Source of the DNA: Branchiostoma floridae
Taxonomy: Eukaryota > Chordata > Leptocardii > Amphioxiformes > Branchiostomatidae
Assembly: GCF_000003815.2 (NCBI RefSeq)
Contig: NC_049990.1
Span: forward strand, 22,590,408-22,654,407
Direction: 5' to 3'
DNA length: 64,000 bases
Shown here: piece after piece, positions 1 through 12,900 of the stretch
Position numbering within the stretch: position 1 is the stretch's first letter
Layout: each line of letters starts with the position of its first letter
Notes under the pieces: model-generated
Seen by the model: only the letters and a program-made list of their open reading frames with translations
Told to the model about the DNA's origin: nothing
Databases searched by the model: none
Made by a program: the position numbers and the translations under genes

Positions 1-877
1 GTACCACCTTCAAATCATACCAGTCATTGACGTCAGTATATAAATGTGTATACTCAAAGGTAGATGTCTTGTATAATAATTGACAGCTATATGAGAATTC
101 AATACGTATACGACAATAAATATGAACAGATGAAGTAATAGTGTATTAATAATAAACATGCTAATATTGTTATGATAACCTTGTCATTATGTTAAGGTCT
201 TTGACATACAACTTGGGAGTCCCAAGTCACAGAGGCACAAAAATCTGTACTATGTTTATATATAGAAGAAAAATATCTATTTGTTTTGGCAATCATTCAG
301 GATAACATTAGACATGCTTGACAAAATGCTCCCGATGCTGTCTGCACTTTAACGAAACTCACGCTCTCAACTCAACCTAAACAAGTCGTTATTCACGCCT
401 AATCAAATACACTGACTGCCAAGTGCCATAAATGGTGTCTGGGCCGGTTAATACTCCCAGCCATACGGAGTAAAGCTGGTCGGGTCAACTCAAAATAGAC
501 CCCAAAGAATTGGAAACTTGTACAGTCCGTGCTCCACATGCATATACGGACAAGTAATTATGTGGTGAACATAATTATAGTCCCTCATTGGGGACATTAC
601 ATCTCATTCTCTTGAAGCGTACGAGCAACTGCAAATGTTCTGGAGGGTTGACCTCCGCAGTGGACTTTGACAATGACGTAGGGGTGGGCGTGGAACAGGG
701 GGTATCAGATTACCCCAAAACAAGTGACCTTCCCTTAGATTAAAATAGAAAACTATCACACTTGGCCAAGACAAACATTTCTACAGGCTACGTCTGCAAT
801 AGGAATCCTACAGCTAGAAGTCAGAGATCACGAATGACGGCTCTTGACATGAGAGAACAAGTTGAAGCAAACCTTAC
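1..877. other. No further exon recognised (probable intron of the oxidoreductase gene)
   Basis: AT-rich, non-repetitive sequence. Later exons of the minus-strand gene that starts at 2055 should lie here or beyond the left edge, but I could not place one with convincing splice sites. Confidence 0.3.
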
Positions 878-2055
878 CATACTGAATTGGAGGGGATTTT
901 TCAGAGTCACATTCCTGATGGCTAGAGGTTTGTAGAGGTGGGAGGGCTGCTCCCTGCTTGTTGAACTGGAAAGGGTTGCTCTTAATACAGCAGGTTGCCC
1001 TCCGTATGAGCAGCACAAACCAACCCAACATCATACAGCCTCTCCAGGTGTCAAACAAAAGGAAATCCTAACAGAAAACACTATAGACTTCATCACAGTA
1101 GATATGGGGAGTGACAGGAGGTGGTTTGGAGTCACGCGACCTTGACGTAAACGTCCCCTAGTCAGGTGCTTTTACAATATTCGGTAAACGTTTCACGCAG
1201 CACGTAGACAAAATTTATCAGCCATCTTGTGCCCTACTGGCGGAGATGTGACCAGAATACATTCAAAACGAATTTTTTGCTCGTTCCTTGGACTGCATAA
1301 TTTGTTGGAAGCAAACCAAGATTCCATCACGCCGGTGCGTGTCGACGTAACGTAACGACCTCACGTGTTCAGGGAAAAAGCGCGCATTTTCAACGTCAGG
1401 TAGGGTCGGTATTGATTTACGTCTCTGCACTTGGACTTGCAGACTACGTTAGAGTAGGGGGTATAAATTATTGATAAATGGCCACGGAGGGAGCGCCCTT
1501 TGGGACGTGAAACTACGTTATCGCCGGAGATGTCTGACATTTTGTTGGACGGGAAAAGGCTTGCGTTTCAGCCCGGAGGCTTCTTCAAACAGCTGGAAGT
1601 TTGACATCTGGCACTGAGGTCGAGCTGGCACCGGGCGACTTCTCCCAACCGCACGCGACCACAAAAACCCGCTGAATTTTCCGTACATTTCTACGTTATC
1701 AACTCAGGAAATTACCACAGAACCTAGCAAAGAAGCTGCCAACAACCAGTATACCCAAGTTAAGATGACATAATGCCCTGACAATACACGATTGCTCGAA
1801 GAACAACGTGTCATTTTGTGGCGCCCGCAAAGAAAGTGAAACCTGTAACTTGAAATGAGCGACTGCCATGTGTCACACATCAAGTCGTTTTCCTCACGAT
1901 CAACAAACCGAGACAACTTGAACCACCCACAGAATCATGCAATACTATCACCCTCGCCATGGAATAAGCCTGGATTTTGAAAAACTGTTGATTTGTACAC
2001 CAAAAGTAGACGAAAAACGAGTTCTTTCCCACTCACCTCTCCTTTCGGCAGCCAT
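878..2055 (-). CDS. Probable OYE-like FMN oxidoreductase, first two coding exons (partial)
   Basis: Exon 1 (2055-2037) is ATG in the context CAAGATGGCTGCC, coding MAAERR, then a consensus donor GAG|gtgagt. Exon 2 (999-878) follows an acceptor at TACGGAG and ends at ATG|gtaagg. Both junctions are phase 1, so the frame runs MAAERRG-QPAVLRATLSS... into LYKPLAIRNVTLKNPLQFSM. The LYKPLAIRNVTLKN stretch resembles the first strand and loop of the Old Yellow Enzyme/YqjM TIM barrel (LFxPLxIRgxTLKNR). The usual NRIVVSPM ending is replaced by NPLQFSM, so the family call is moderate. The N-terminal 25 residues are Ser/Arg-rich and could be an organelle-targeting or disordered leader. The rest of the barrel is outside the window or in exons not found. 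If the family is right, it would reduce an activated alkene or a similar substrate with NAD(P)H. Confidence 0.45.
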
Positions 2056-2190
2056 CTTGGTTTCAGTGTAGAGCGGGGCGCATGCGTGTCCCAGCTAGTA
2101 GCCAATCAGAAAGCGGGAAACTCCCTGGCTCGGTTTTCTCATTTCTCGCGGGTCAAACTCTGGAAGGGGCGTGGTCGGGTAATATGGCTT
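2030..2190 (-). promoter_or_regulatory. CpG housekeeping-type promoter
   Basis: A GC-rich island in AT-rich surroundings. On the plus strand it contains GCCATCTTGG (a YY1 site overlapping the minus-strand ATG), GCGCATGCGTG (NRF1-like) and CCAATCAG (a CCAAT box), followed by GC-rich sequence. A YY1 site over the start codon is typical of TATA-less promoters. It drives the minus-strand gene; bidirectional activity is possible but no plus-strand exon was seen. Confidence 0.55.
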
Positions 2191-3878
2191 TATAGTGGTC
2201 GTAATTCAAAATATTCAGTAAGTTATGGTGAAAATCAGGAAATATGAAAAGGAGATAAATGTGCGCTGGCCACGAGCCGAATGCACAGCCTTTGATTTGT
2301 TGTATGGATAAAAATGAGATTAAAAAAAACAATTTGCTGTCTCTTTGGGAAAGTAACTTTTCGTTTGTCTTTGAAACGTAGAAAGAATGGGAGTGACAAC
2401 CGTCAGATATAGCTTTAAAAACTATGAATTAGATGTTTTACTGTTACCCTTTCACACAATTCCCTCTGCGCTTACATTGGTCAAATACTGTATTCCCTTA
2501 TTTAGACGGTCTGGCATAGCTCCAATTTGAGACGATATGTTGGCTGGTTCAAATCTAATTAATGTGTTTTCTTTGCATTTGCCAACACATTTATGAGTGT
2601 ACGTGTCGCCGAGAGTGTCACGCGTATCAGTTAGGCTGAACATTAAGATTTTCGTAAACTTGATTATAAGTGCAAAATAGAGCGAAATATCAATTACTGC
2701 ATGGTACGTATTGTAGGCTTTTTTGGCATAAGTATTAAAGGGGGAATACGAAACGTATAAGCCTTTTTTGGGGAAGAGATGGAGGTTTGCTTTCCCTTTT
2801 GTCATACATTGGCTTGTTACCCGTATATTGTACAATACAGTTCTCACAATGATTCTCTTTTTATCCATTGCTAAAATAACGTAGCTATTTAGTCTGATAT
2901 GTACGGTGTGAAAGTTCAAAGGTTGCTCAATCTATACAAGCATTTGAAAAGTGACAACCAAACGTACCAATATCAGATGCAATGTGTTTTTATTTGCAGA
3001 AAAAAAGAAAGAAAGAAAGACAGAAACATCATACATCAGCCAGCAATGTAGACACCAATTGTGCAACTCTTATCAAATAGATGGGGCATGACATGCACTA
3101 CGAAGCTCCCCCTAACGACGGCCCATCGTAAAGCGCCGGACTAAACGTTGCTGATGAAGGGAGTGCTATTTGTTTTCTTTGCGTGATCATCCATGTTTAC
3201 TGCTGTGTCTATTTAATATTACTACAACTGCCCGTTTTCTTACATCGTGTAATCAACTACAACAAAGTTTAACAAACCCTTTGCCCAGCAAATAATGCAT
3301 GGTATGTAAATGTGATATAGCTTTCGATTGTGACTATATCTTTTTTCATAACATAATAATCTCTATTATGTCTTTTTTCTTTGTATAATTCTTAACACAT
3401 CCTGTATTACACAACAATATTGACTACGAGTTATATCATTTGCATAATAGCTATACAAGGAGTGAACAAATTATTTTGCGCATCTTTGAATTATGCCCAG
3501 CAGCAAATTCAAAACTAAAAGCGTTTTTTTTTAATTTCTTTCCTACATGTACACAGCTTCAGCCTCAAGTTAACGCTCCACGAAAACTATCAACCCTTTG
3601 TATTAACTTTGATTAAGATATCAAGATAGCACTTGAACGTGCTATCTTTAGAACCATCATACTAACCAGTCTAATGCTTATGACGTTCCCCGTGTTTCCA
3701 TTGAAAATTATTCAGTCTTTAAAGAAACACAAGGCATACTTAAAGGTGGGCCATGAAGAGTTAGAAATGATTTATCATTTGGGGTCATCGGTACTGGTGT
3801 GCCATCAAGTCTGCCTCTATCGTTCTTAAACGTTGGTATGCATTTTTTTCTTTACATTTCCCGTGTTTTGTAAGTTGT
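2191..3878. other. Intergenic sequence between the CpG promoter and the 3' end of gene A
   Basis: AT-rich with no convincing exon on either strand. The 155-codon minus-strand open frame at 2452-2919 has no family similarity that I recognise and no splice context. Confidence 0.3.
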
Positions 3879-3884
3879 TTTATT
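3879..3884 (-). terminator. Poly(A) signal AATAAA for gene A
   Basis: The plus strand reads TTTATT, i.e. AATAAA on the minus strand, about 100 bases downstream of the TAG at 3983-3985. It is the first canonical signal after the stop. No cleavage-site evidence is available. Confidence 0.5.
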
Positions 3885-3982
3885 TGCATCACATTTTACA
3901 CAGCTCCCACCTTAAAAATCATCATTCTAACCCATTTCCCAAGCAAGCTAATCAATTAATTACATCTTTAAGGCTTTCGGTG

Positions 3983-6900
3983 CTAATAGAAGTCTTCTTC
4001 AGCCTCTCCTTCCCTGAAGAACTCCTCCACAGTGGTGTGCACGGCTCTCTTCACCGCGGCTTGTTCTTCCCTGGACAGGGGAGGCTCGCACTGGAAACTC
4101 TCATCATCTGCAGTAGAAGTGATGTGTACGTAGTCAATTGTCTGGGCATTAAGAGATGTAGAGATCATATATTAGCATCAATATTGGTTATATCAACGTA
4201 TAGAGACACAATGATCTTCTGGTCATAATCACGATAAAAATGATTGAGTACAACCGAAAGTCACAAGATATCAGCCTACGACTGCCAGCTAGCTGTACTA
4301 CAATTTCTAAATTAATTTACATGTAGAACTAATGCATGCAAATCAAAACATAGAGTTTTCCTTGTCGTCTTTTTGGTAGTGACAATGTATATATAAGTTT
4401 ACGTACCCGTTTTATTGTAGTCCCAAATGCCACAATGTCACACAGCCGCAAGTAAGAGAAAAGAGAAACCCACCACAGCACCCTGACGCAAAGACATCGA
4501 GCTCTCCAACACCGATACGTTATGCGCGAAAATGTCGTAATATCCACAATGGAGTTCACCCTTAACCCATCTACAAGGCTTCGTCCATAAGTATGAGAGT
4601 TTTCGAAGCATCCACCGTTGGTAGTAGATCCACTTTAACCCCACCTCTATAAAGGGTATTTTGCATAAAGGCCGCAAGGTGTCGCTGCTAAACGATGTCA
4701 GTGTGGGACTCAAGATAGCAAATGGACAAAACCCTGTGGTGTCGTGTAACAGCTCAAGCACGTTAAACAACACACCACAGCTATAGGTTTGAGTAGGATT
4801 ACGTATCGTTTAAATTGTCACCTTCATCCCAAAGCCGCACCTGCCTGGGGCTATCAGTCCTATTTGACAAGGTCACTTGCCGGGTAGCACCAAAGTGACA
4901 GTCGCTTCAAACCCCTGTGGATTCGGTCCACCAAATACAAGCTTCTCGCAGTTCAGTCCCTATTGGCAACGAGAGAGCCCCATATCCACCCACACAACAT
5001 GCATCTACACACAAGCACGCACACGCGCGCGCGTGCGCACGTACATGCAATCACACACATACAATAAGACACACACACAACATGCATGAATGCACAAGCA
5101 CGCACGCATGCGTATAGCCTGAGTATCATCCTCCGTAGTAACCGCTGGCTCACGACTTTCGCTTGCTAACCACGGCTAGCATGCGTATGCATATGCATAC
5201 AATAACGCGCAAACAATAAGACAAATACACACACACACACACGTACACACACGTACCTTGCTCACGGTCTGTGTATCCCGCGGCACCAAGCTCTGCCATG
5301 TCGTCATCGCTTTCCTCCACCATGACCCAGCTGTCGTCCTCCGTGTGGGCCGATACCTCGTGCACCTGTACCTCCACAGGGGAAGGGTCCTCACTGCGCC
5401 GGGAGTCTTCCGACAACACGAATCCTGCCGGGGGATAATGAAATCATGAGATGACATGCTCATGAAAGAAAGCTATTTGTAGCCCGAATATAGCTTGATT
5501 TGACAAATATGACCTGAAACGGAATGAAAGCTCATGTCTCGGTAGCTAAGACGATTGTGAATTTTCTTATTGTTATTGTTTCTGATGCTTATGTTCGCTT
5601 CTGCTAGCATAATATATAGTGTATAAGTATTATACAGTGTATAATAAAAGTGGGAGCGAGAAGCGACTGTATATAGTGTATAATAAAAGCTGGAAAGAGA
5701 AGCGACTGTATATAATGTATAAAGGCGGAGCGAGAAGCGACTGTACATAGTATATAGGGCCATGTTGATTTGATTATATGAATGACATCCGCGCTCGCAC
5801 CAATTTTCGGCCGTTTCCAACAACAAAAAAGTTTTCGACCACACAATAAATTGTGCAAAGCAGCTGTAAAATGAGCACAAATATTCCGTAGATTGAAAAA
5901 ATATCAGAAAAGAGATTCCTGGTCTTCCTGGCCCCCGGTAAGACCCTAAATGCCGACATAGTGTGTCCATTTTGTAATTGGCGAAACCTGTTCCTCTAAT
6001 TTTTTTCAGGTCTGTTTTTTTTTCGGATTGGTCCAAGAAGAAAAAAAAATGTTTTGCACCCGTATGATGTACTGGTCCCTACACCTAACTGTTGGTATAC
6101 CATACTATGTGTGTTTAGTCCTATGTTCAACCTTCCTGGCCACTTTGATTTCATACTGAAGGCAACCTTTTTTTTTAGCCAAGCTTTTTTTTTTTATTCG
6201 CTCGCTCGCATTGATCAGTTTTGGAGTTCCCAGAGGATGTCATCCATATAATCAAATCAACATGGCCTAATGAACGTCGGAACGNNNNNNNNNNNNNNNN
6301 NNNNNNNNNNNNNNNNNNNNNNNNNNNNNNNNNNNNNNNNNNNNNNNNNNNNNNNNNNNNNNNNNNNNNNNNNNNNNNNNNNNNNNNNNNNNNNNNNNNN
6401 NNNNNNNNNNNNNNNNNNNNNNNNNNNNNNNNNNNNNNNNNNNNNNNNNNNNNNNNNNNNNNNNNNNNNNNNNNNNNNNNNNNNNNNNNNNNNNNNNNNN
6501 NNNNNNNNNNNNNNNNNNNNNNNNNNNNNNNNNNNNNNNNNNNNNNNNNNNNNNNNNNNNNNNNNNNNNNNNNNNNNNNNNNNNNNNNNNNNNNNNNNNN
6601 NNNNNNNNNNNNNNNNNNNNNNNNNNNNNNNNNNNNNNNNNNNNNNNNNNNNNNNNNNNNNNNNNNNNNNNNNNNNNNNNNNNNNNNNNNNNNNNNNNNN
6701 NNNNNNNNNNNNNNNNNNNNNNNNNNNNNNNNNNNNNNNNNNNNNNNNNNNNNNNNNNNNNNNNNNNNNNNNNNNNNNNNNNNNNNNNNNNNNNNNNNNN
6801 NNNNNNNNNNNNNNNNNNNNNNNNNNNNNNNNNNNNNNNNNNNNNNNNNNNNNNNNNNNNNNNNNNNNNNNNNNNNNNNNNNNNNNNNNNNNNNNNNNNN

Positions 6901-9900
6901 NNNNNNNNNNNNNNNNNNNNNNNNNNNNNNNNNNNNNNNNNNNNNNNNNNNNNNNNNNNNNNNNNNNNNNNNNNNNNNNNNNNNNNNNNNNNNNNNNNNN
7001 NNNNNNNNNNNNGATCTCATTGCTTGTTCTTGACGGAACTTGATATCTTTGCTATCACATCAAACTGATTCTGCCCAATCAAAACATATCTATTCATGGC
7101 TAAGCCCTTACCTGTGACAATGCAGCTAGTTGTGACGGGGATGACCGAGACGCCCAGGTATGACCAGGCGGGCAGAGGTCCCACATCCAGGGTGTTCTCC
7201 TTCAGGACCTTCTGCAGTTGTCTGAGGGGAGGATGGAACCTTTTCCGGCTTTTGGGAGTCATTGGGGTGGGGGGTCTCCGGGTGGGGCTCCATGGCAACG
7301 GGATGACGATGGATCCCGGCTTCGGGGAAAGAATGTCTTCTCTCGGTTTCCATAGTAACAACGCTTTGTCCGCTGGTGACATAGGAGATGGCCATGTTGG
7401 CCACCTAGTTGGCGTACTGGAAGTATCCAGAGCAAGGGTTTTGGGTGGAAGCCTCCTTTGACTGGCCGCCTTGACATCTTCCTCGGATTCTTCTTCTGTT
7501 GTGAGTAGGTCTTCCTTGCTGCTGCGTTTTGTCAGGACTCTCCCCCTCCAACCTTTACCCTCTGACATGTCACTCTCAGCATCATCGTCTCCATAGTAAC
7601 CCCTTTCGCTTCTGGACGACTCGTCCTCTTCGTCTATCCGCTCTAGATCCTCTGGTATTTCGTATCCTTGCCTTTCATCCTCTGACTCCTTCGTCTGGTC
7701 GTCCACTGAATCAGGATCTCCTTGGTTGTCTCTCAGCTGGTCTGGCTTTTGCAGATTTGCTACACCATGAACTTCCTCATCCTTCACCATCTCCACATCT
7801 TGTCCTTCCTTCTCATTTCCAGGTTCTCTTTCATCCTTCTCGGTTTGGGGAACGTCTTCTGATACTTCAGTAGCATCTTTCTCGTTGTCTGTAGGAGATG
7901 AGGCCCTTAGAGGACTTCCGTAATCTTTCAACGGTGTTTTCAGTGTTGGAATACCCGATGGCTTTGCTGCGCTGGGCATTTTTGATGGGCTTGTCGACTT
8001 TCTTATCGGACTCTTCGGTGTGTTAGGCGGTGGAGGCGGGCTGTCTACCCTCTTCCTTGGAGAAGTGGGCAGTGTACTTGGACCTATGGGAATCTTTGAC
8101 GGACTAGGAGACTGTTGGAAGGGACCCGTTGAATGTTCTGGCTGTGGTTGATCGGGACTTTGTTGCTCAGTCAAACCTTCATCTGGCTTTGCTGAATGAG
8201 GAGGACTCTTTGATTGAAATGTGGGGATCTTCGACTGTCGTGCGGGCTTCTGTTTCACTGGCTGCTCCGATGATGCAGTGTCAGGTGCATCGTAGAATAC
8301 ATCCCCTTCGTTGTCACCATCTCTTTGTTGAGGTGGTTGAGATGACACAAACGCAGCGGCAAGAGCAACATCTTCGTGTGGAGAGACATCAGCAACATTA
8401 GCAACCTTTGTCATACTCGGGTCTGCTTCAAATGATGTGGCTTCTTCAACCCAGCCTGGTTCCCCTGCGGCCGCCCTTTGCCTGTTCAACTCGTTATCAA
8501 CATCTCCATGGTCTGGAGGTTGAGAAGGAACAAAGGCAGTGGAAAGAGCGACTTCCTCTCGTGCTGGAATATCCACGACGTTTACAAGCTTTGTCATACC
8601 CGGGTCTTCTTCAAATATCGTTGTTCCTTCAACCAAGCCCTGTTCTCTCTTCGTGGCTTTTTGCCTGTTCAACTGACGGCTCCTTGTTGGGGACTGCGGC
8701 AGTGGAGACCACGGGAGCGGGATGACAACAGAGCTGATCCGCGGGGACAGGATCTCTTCCCGCGACCTCCAGACAACCACGGCTTTGTACGGTGGGGACG
8801 TTGGACTTTCCGGGGTGACCGGCTCGATTTCGGAAGAGGATAGCCTCGAGCTCTCGGAGGAACTGTCGCTCTTCCGTGGAAAGAATTTAGTCTGGGGAGA
8901 CTTCTCTGTCACCTTGGTCACCGGCTTGTGCGTCGGCCTTACCGGTTTATACGGGCTTAGCGGCTCGACTTCGGGTGACGACGGGTCGTCCAGGTCCGGT
9001 TCCATAGTTTTGGGTGTGACATCTGTCGCAGCACTTTGTGCTTCTTGTAGCTTCTCATCTGTGTCATAACCTGACGGAACAACTCCACATTGGTATTCGT
9101 CCTCTGCCTTCACGAGTTCTGGTTGTCCTGGTGTTGTAGACTTATCCTCTATTGCCTCTGTTGACATCTGTTCAGACTCAGTTGGCACATCCTGGTCTGT
9201 AAGCGTGTACTCAGTACATAAGGCACCTGTTTTGGTATCAGAGACCATTGTTTCTATCGGTAATTTCGTCCAACGATCGCCGTCCTCCTCCACTACCCCT
9301 TCTGTAGCTGATACGTGCCTCCTCGTTGCTCCCCCAAACTCGAACAGCCTTTGTCCCTCATGCGGTTCTGTGGGGGTCCAGGGCAGAGGAATCGCTATTG
9401 AACCTGGTCTGGGGGAAAGGATGTTTTCGAGTGGCTCCCATGGCAGAACGGCCTTGTTTGGTGGTGACGTTGGCACCGTATGTTGTTCTTTAGAACCTAT
9501 TTTTGTCGGCTTTGTCGGACTTAAAGGCTCGACCTCAGGTGAAGATGGAACCCTGTTGTCCTGTTCCGTACTCTGTGATGTGTCATCTTTTACTTTGGAT
9601 TCCGAAGCCCTTTCCTTGCTAGGGGAGATGTCATAGCCTGAAGGAACTACTCCACTCTGGAACTCCGTAAAGCCAGGTTGTCCTGATATTTTAGATTGGT
9701 CCTCTGACACCTCTGTGGGGATCTGTTCTGATTCACTTGGTACAATCTGGTCCGAGAGTGTTTGCGAAGTCGACGTTTTGGAGGGTTGTTTCGTCTGAAT
9801 ATCCCTATCCTGTTCAGTTACTTCAGCGGCTGTAACGTCTCTTCTCGGGGCTCGTCCGAAGTCGAAGGCCTGCTGTATCTCGGGTGATGGTGTGGGGGTC

Positions 9901-12900
9901 CAGGGCAACGGAATGGGTATTGAGCCTTGTCTAGGCGAGATGATCTCCTCGATTGGCCTCCATGGAAGCACGGCCTTATCTGGTGGTGACATTGGTGCCG
10001 AATGTTGTAGTTCTTCAGGTCTCTGTGATGTGTTATCTTTGGCTGTATCTTCTTTCTCTTGTGGCTTGTGCCCAACTTTTGAAGTTGGGATCCTGGATTG
10101 TGGTGCTTTATCCTTGTCATGGGATCCATATCCAAGCGGAACAGCTCCATAGTCGTACTCTTCATCCGCCTCTAGGAATTCTGATTGTTCAGATTTATCA
10201 AGCCGACCCTGTGTCTCCTCTGTTGGGGCTTGTTCAGAGCTTGTTGCTGGTAGTCTCTTTCGATGATCACTTCCCTGTTCTACCGTATCCTCTGTAGGTG
10301 TTACGCCCTTGTCTGAAGGTGACATGGGTATTGACTGGTCCTGTGCCTCTTCTGATGTGGTGATTTCGGGTTCGGTGGGTTTGTCCTGGTCTGAAAACGT
10401 ATAGGAAGTGCGTAAGGTACCGCTTTCGGTATCAGATATTAGGGTTGTTGTTGGTTGTTTAGTCTGGCCTTGGTCACATTCCTCTTCTACTGTCTCTTCT
10501 TGAACCGTTACGTGTCTTCTCGACGCGCCCCCGAAGTCAAACGCCTGTTGTTTCTCAGGGGATGGTGTGGGAGTCCAGGGCAAGGGAATCGCGATAGATC
10601 CTGGTCTTGGCGAGATGATCTCCTCAATTGGTCTCCATGGCAGGACAGCCTTGTCAGGAGGTGACATCGGCGCCGCGTCATCTTTTACGTTAGATTCCGG
10701 TGCCCTTTCTTTGCCAGGGGAGGCGTCAAAGCCTGAAGGAACTTCTCCGCTCTGGTATTCTTCCTCTGCCTTTGAAAGGCCTAGCTGTCCGGGAATTTCA
10801 GATTTGTGCTCTGACAATTCTGCGGGGATCTGTTCGGATTCACTTGGCACATTCGGGGCTCCTCCAAAGTCGAACGCTTTCTGTTTCTCAGGTGATGGTG
10901 TGGGGGACCAGGGCAGTGGAATGGGTATTGAGCCCGGTCTAGGCGAGATTTTCTCCTCGATTGGCCTCCATGGAAGCACGGCCTTATCCGGCGGTGACAT
11001 GGGCGCCGAATGTTGGATATCTTTCGACTTCTGGGTCTCAAAGCTGACTCTTCGTTTCTCTAACTTGTCAGATGACAGTCGGCCGTCCGGTTTTCCTACG
11101 TCATGAGGTGACATGAGCGCCGAATGTTGGATATCTTTCGAGTTCTGGGTCTCAAAGCTGACTCTTCGTTTCTCTAACTTTTCAGATGACAGTCGGTCGT
11201 CCGGTTTTTCTACTTCATCTGTAGATTCTCTGGACTCTGGAACATTTCCTTCGAATGGCTGCCTTTGGTCTGATACATACGGTGGTGAGAGGATGTCTGT
11301 TTCACGGATCGCTAGGTCGTTCTGAGTGGGTTGCTGTCCTCCAGATGGCACAGAGGATGAAACCAGATCAAGACCAATGGGAGGACGTGGTGGTAGAGGA
11401 GCCGGAGGGAGCACAGCGTCTGGTTGGGCTTCCCCGGAGATATTTTCAGGACCAGTTTGAAACGTTTGCGCTGGTTGTCCAGGATGTTGTGTTGCGGGCT
11501 GTGGTGGAGGGTAGCCCATGTCACCCGCCGGTGGATACGGTTGTGGAGGATACGCTGACTGAACGGGTGGGTAAGGAGGGTAAGGACCTTGTGGGAGCTG
11601 TGGTGGAAATACTGGATCATGTCTCGGTGGATATGCTGGATGTGGAGGTGGGTATGGCGAGCCGGGAGAAGCCTGTTCTTGACCGCTGCTCACTCCTTGC
11701 GGAGGATGGCCCGGGTAGGGAAACGCGGCCCCCGGGGGAGTGTAGAAGGGAGATGGGGAGGGGGTGGAAGTTGGGGGATACGGTGCTGGACCAGACTGAC
11801 AAGGGGCATCGGACGACGGTCCAGGCGGATAAGGGGCATCGGGCACTGAAGCAGGCGGGTAAGGGGCATTGGGCACCGGTCCAAACGGGTAGGGGGCATC
11901 GGGAACCGGTCCAGGTGGGTAAGGGGGATCAGACGACGGTCCAGGCGGATAAGGGGCATCAGACGACGGTCCAGACGGATAAGGGGCATCGGATGCCGGT
12001 CCAGGTGGATAAGGGGCATCGGACGTCGGTCCAGACGGGTAAGGGGCATCAGGAACCGGTCCAGGCGGGTAAGGGGCATTGGGCGCCGGACCAGGTGGGT
12101 AAGGGGCATCGAGTGCCGGTCCAGGCGGGTAAGGGGCATTGGGCACGGGACCAGACGAGGAAGGTGCCAAACCAGGCGGATAAGGATCATGGAAAGCCAG
12201 ACCAGGTGGGTAAGGGGCATCTGGTGCTGGTCCAGACGGGTAAGGGGCATCGGGTACCATTCTACGAGGGTAAGCGACATCGGGCACTGGACCAGACGAG
12301 AACGGGGCATTGGACGCCTGACCAGGCAAGTGAGGAGCACAGGGCGCTCCGGGAGGATATGACGGGTCGTGCACAGGCTGGCTGACCCCCGCGTTGTACT
12401 GCCAGGGGGAGGAGATCAGACCTTCGGGAGGAGGGGGTAGCTGTACGCCTACATGGGGTGGTTGTGGTACAGTAGGCATGGTAGGCTGGTCCGAGGAGGG
12501 GTACGGAAGAGTAGATCCATGTTTCCCCGCTGTGATGTCCCCAGTAGGAGGCCCTCCGGTTGGTGGCAACACCGGCGGTTGAGCAACCCCTTCATTTGAC
12601 CGTTGTTCTCCCTATAGGATGTGATAATACAAAAACGCCATTGGAAAGAAGCTGTCACTAAGGTAAGTGCACACAAACAAGTAACACGGTAAACACAAAA
12701 TAGAACATGAATATAGTAACGTTAACGAGATGTCTGTCAAATTTGCTGTTGTTTGGTTTCACCTGGCCTGCTAATGTGGTAATAGTGGACGAATGGTTAC
12801 AGCAAGGTTTGCTGAAACATTTGACTTTGGCACATATCTTGCAACTTTCCTTGGTATTACAGCAAAACCTCTGATTTTTGTATTCAACGTTTTGAACATA

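Noticed and set aside
6175-7043. ORFs of 257-281 codons across 6175-7043
   Set aside because: Almost entirely N bases.
11700-12350. Collagen reading of the PYPPGP repeats
   Set aside because: Glycine is not at every third residue.
11255-12385. 376-codon plus-strand ORF rich in GKGHRAPVQ repeats
   Set aside because: Antisense shadow of the PYPPGP array of gene A, whose exon is supported by splice sites and phase.
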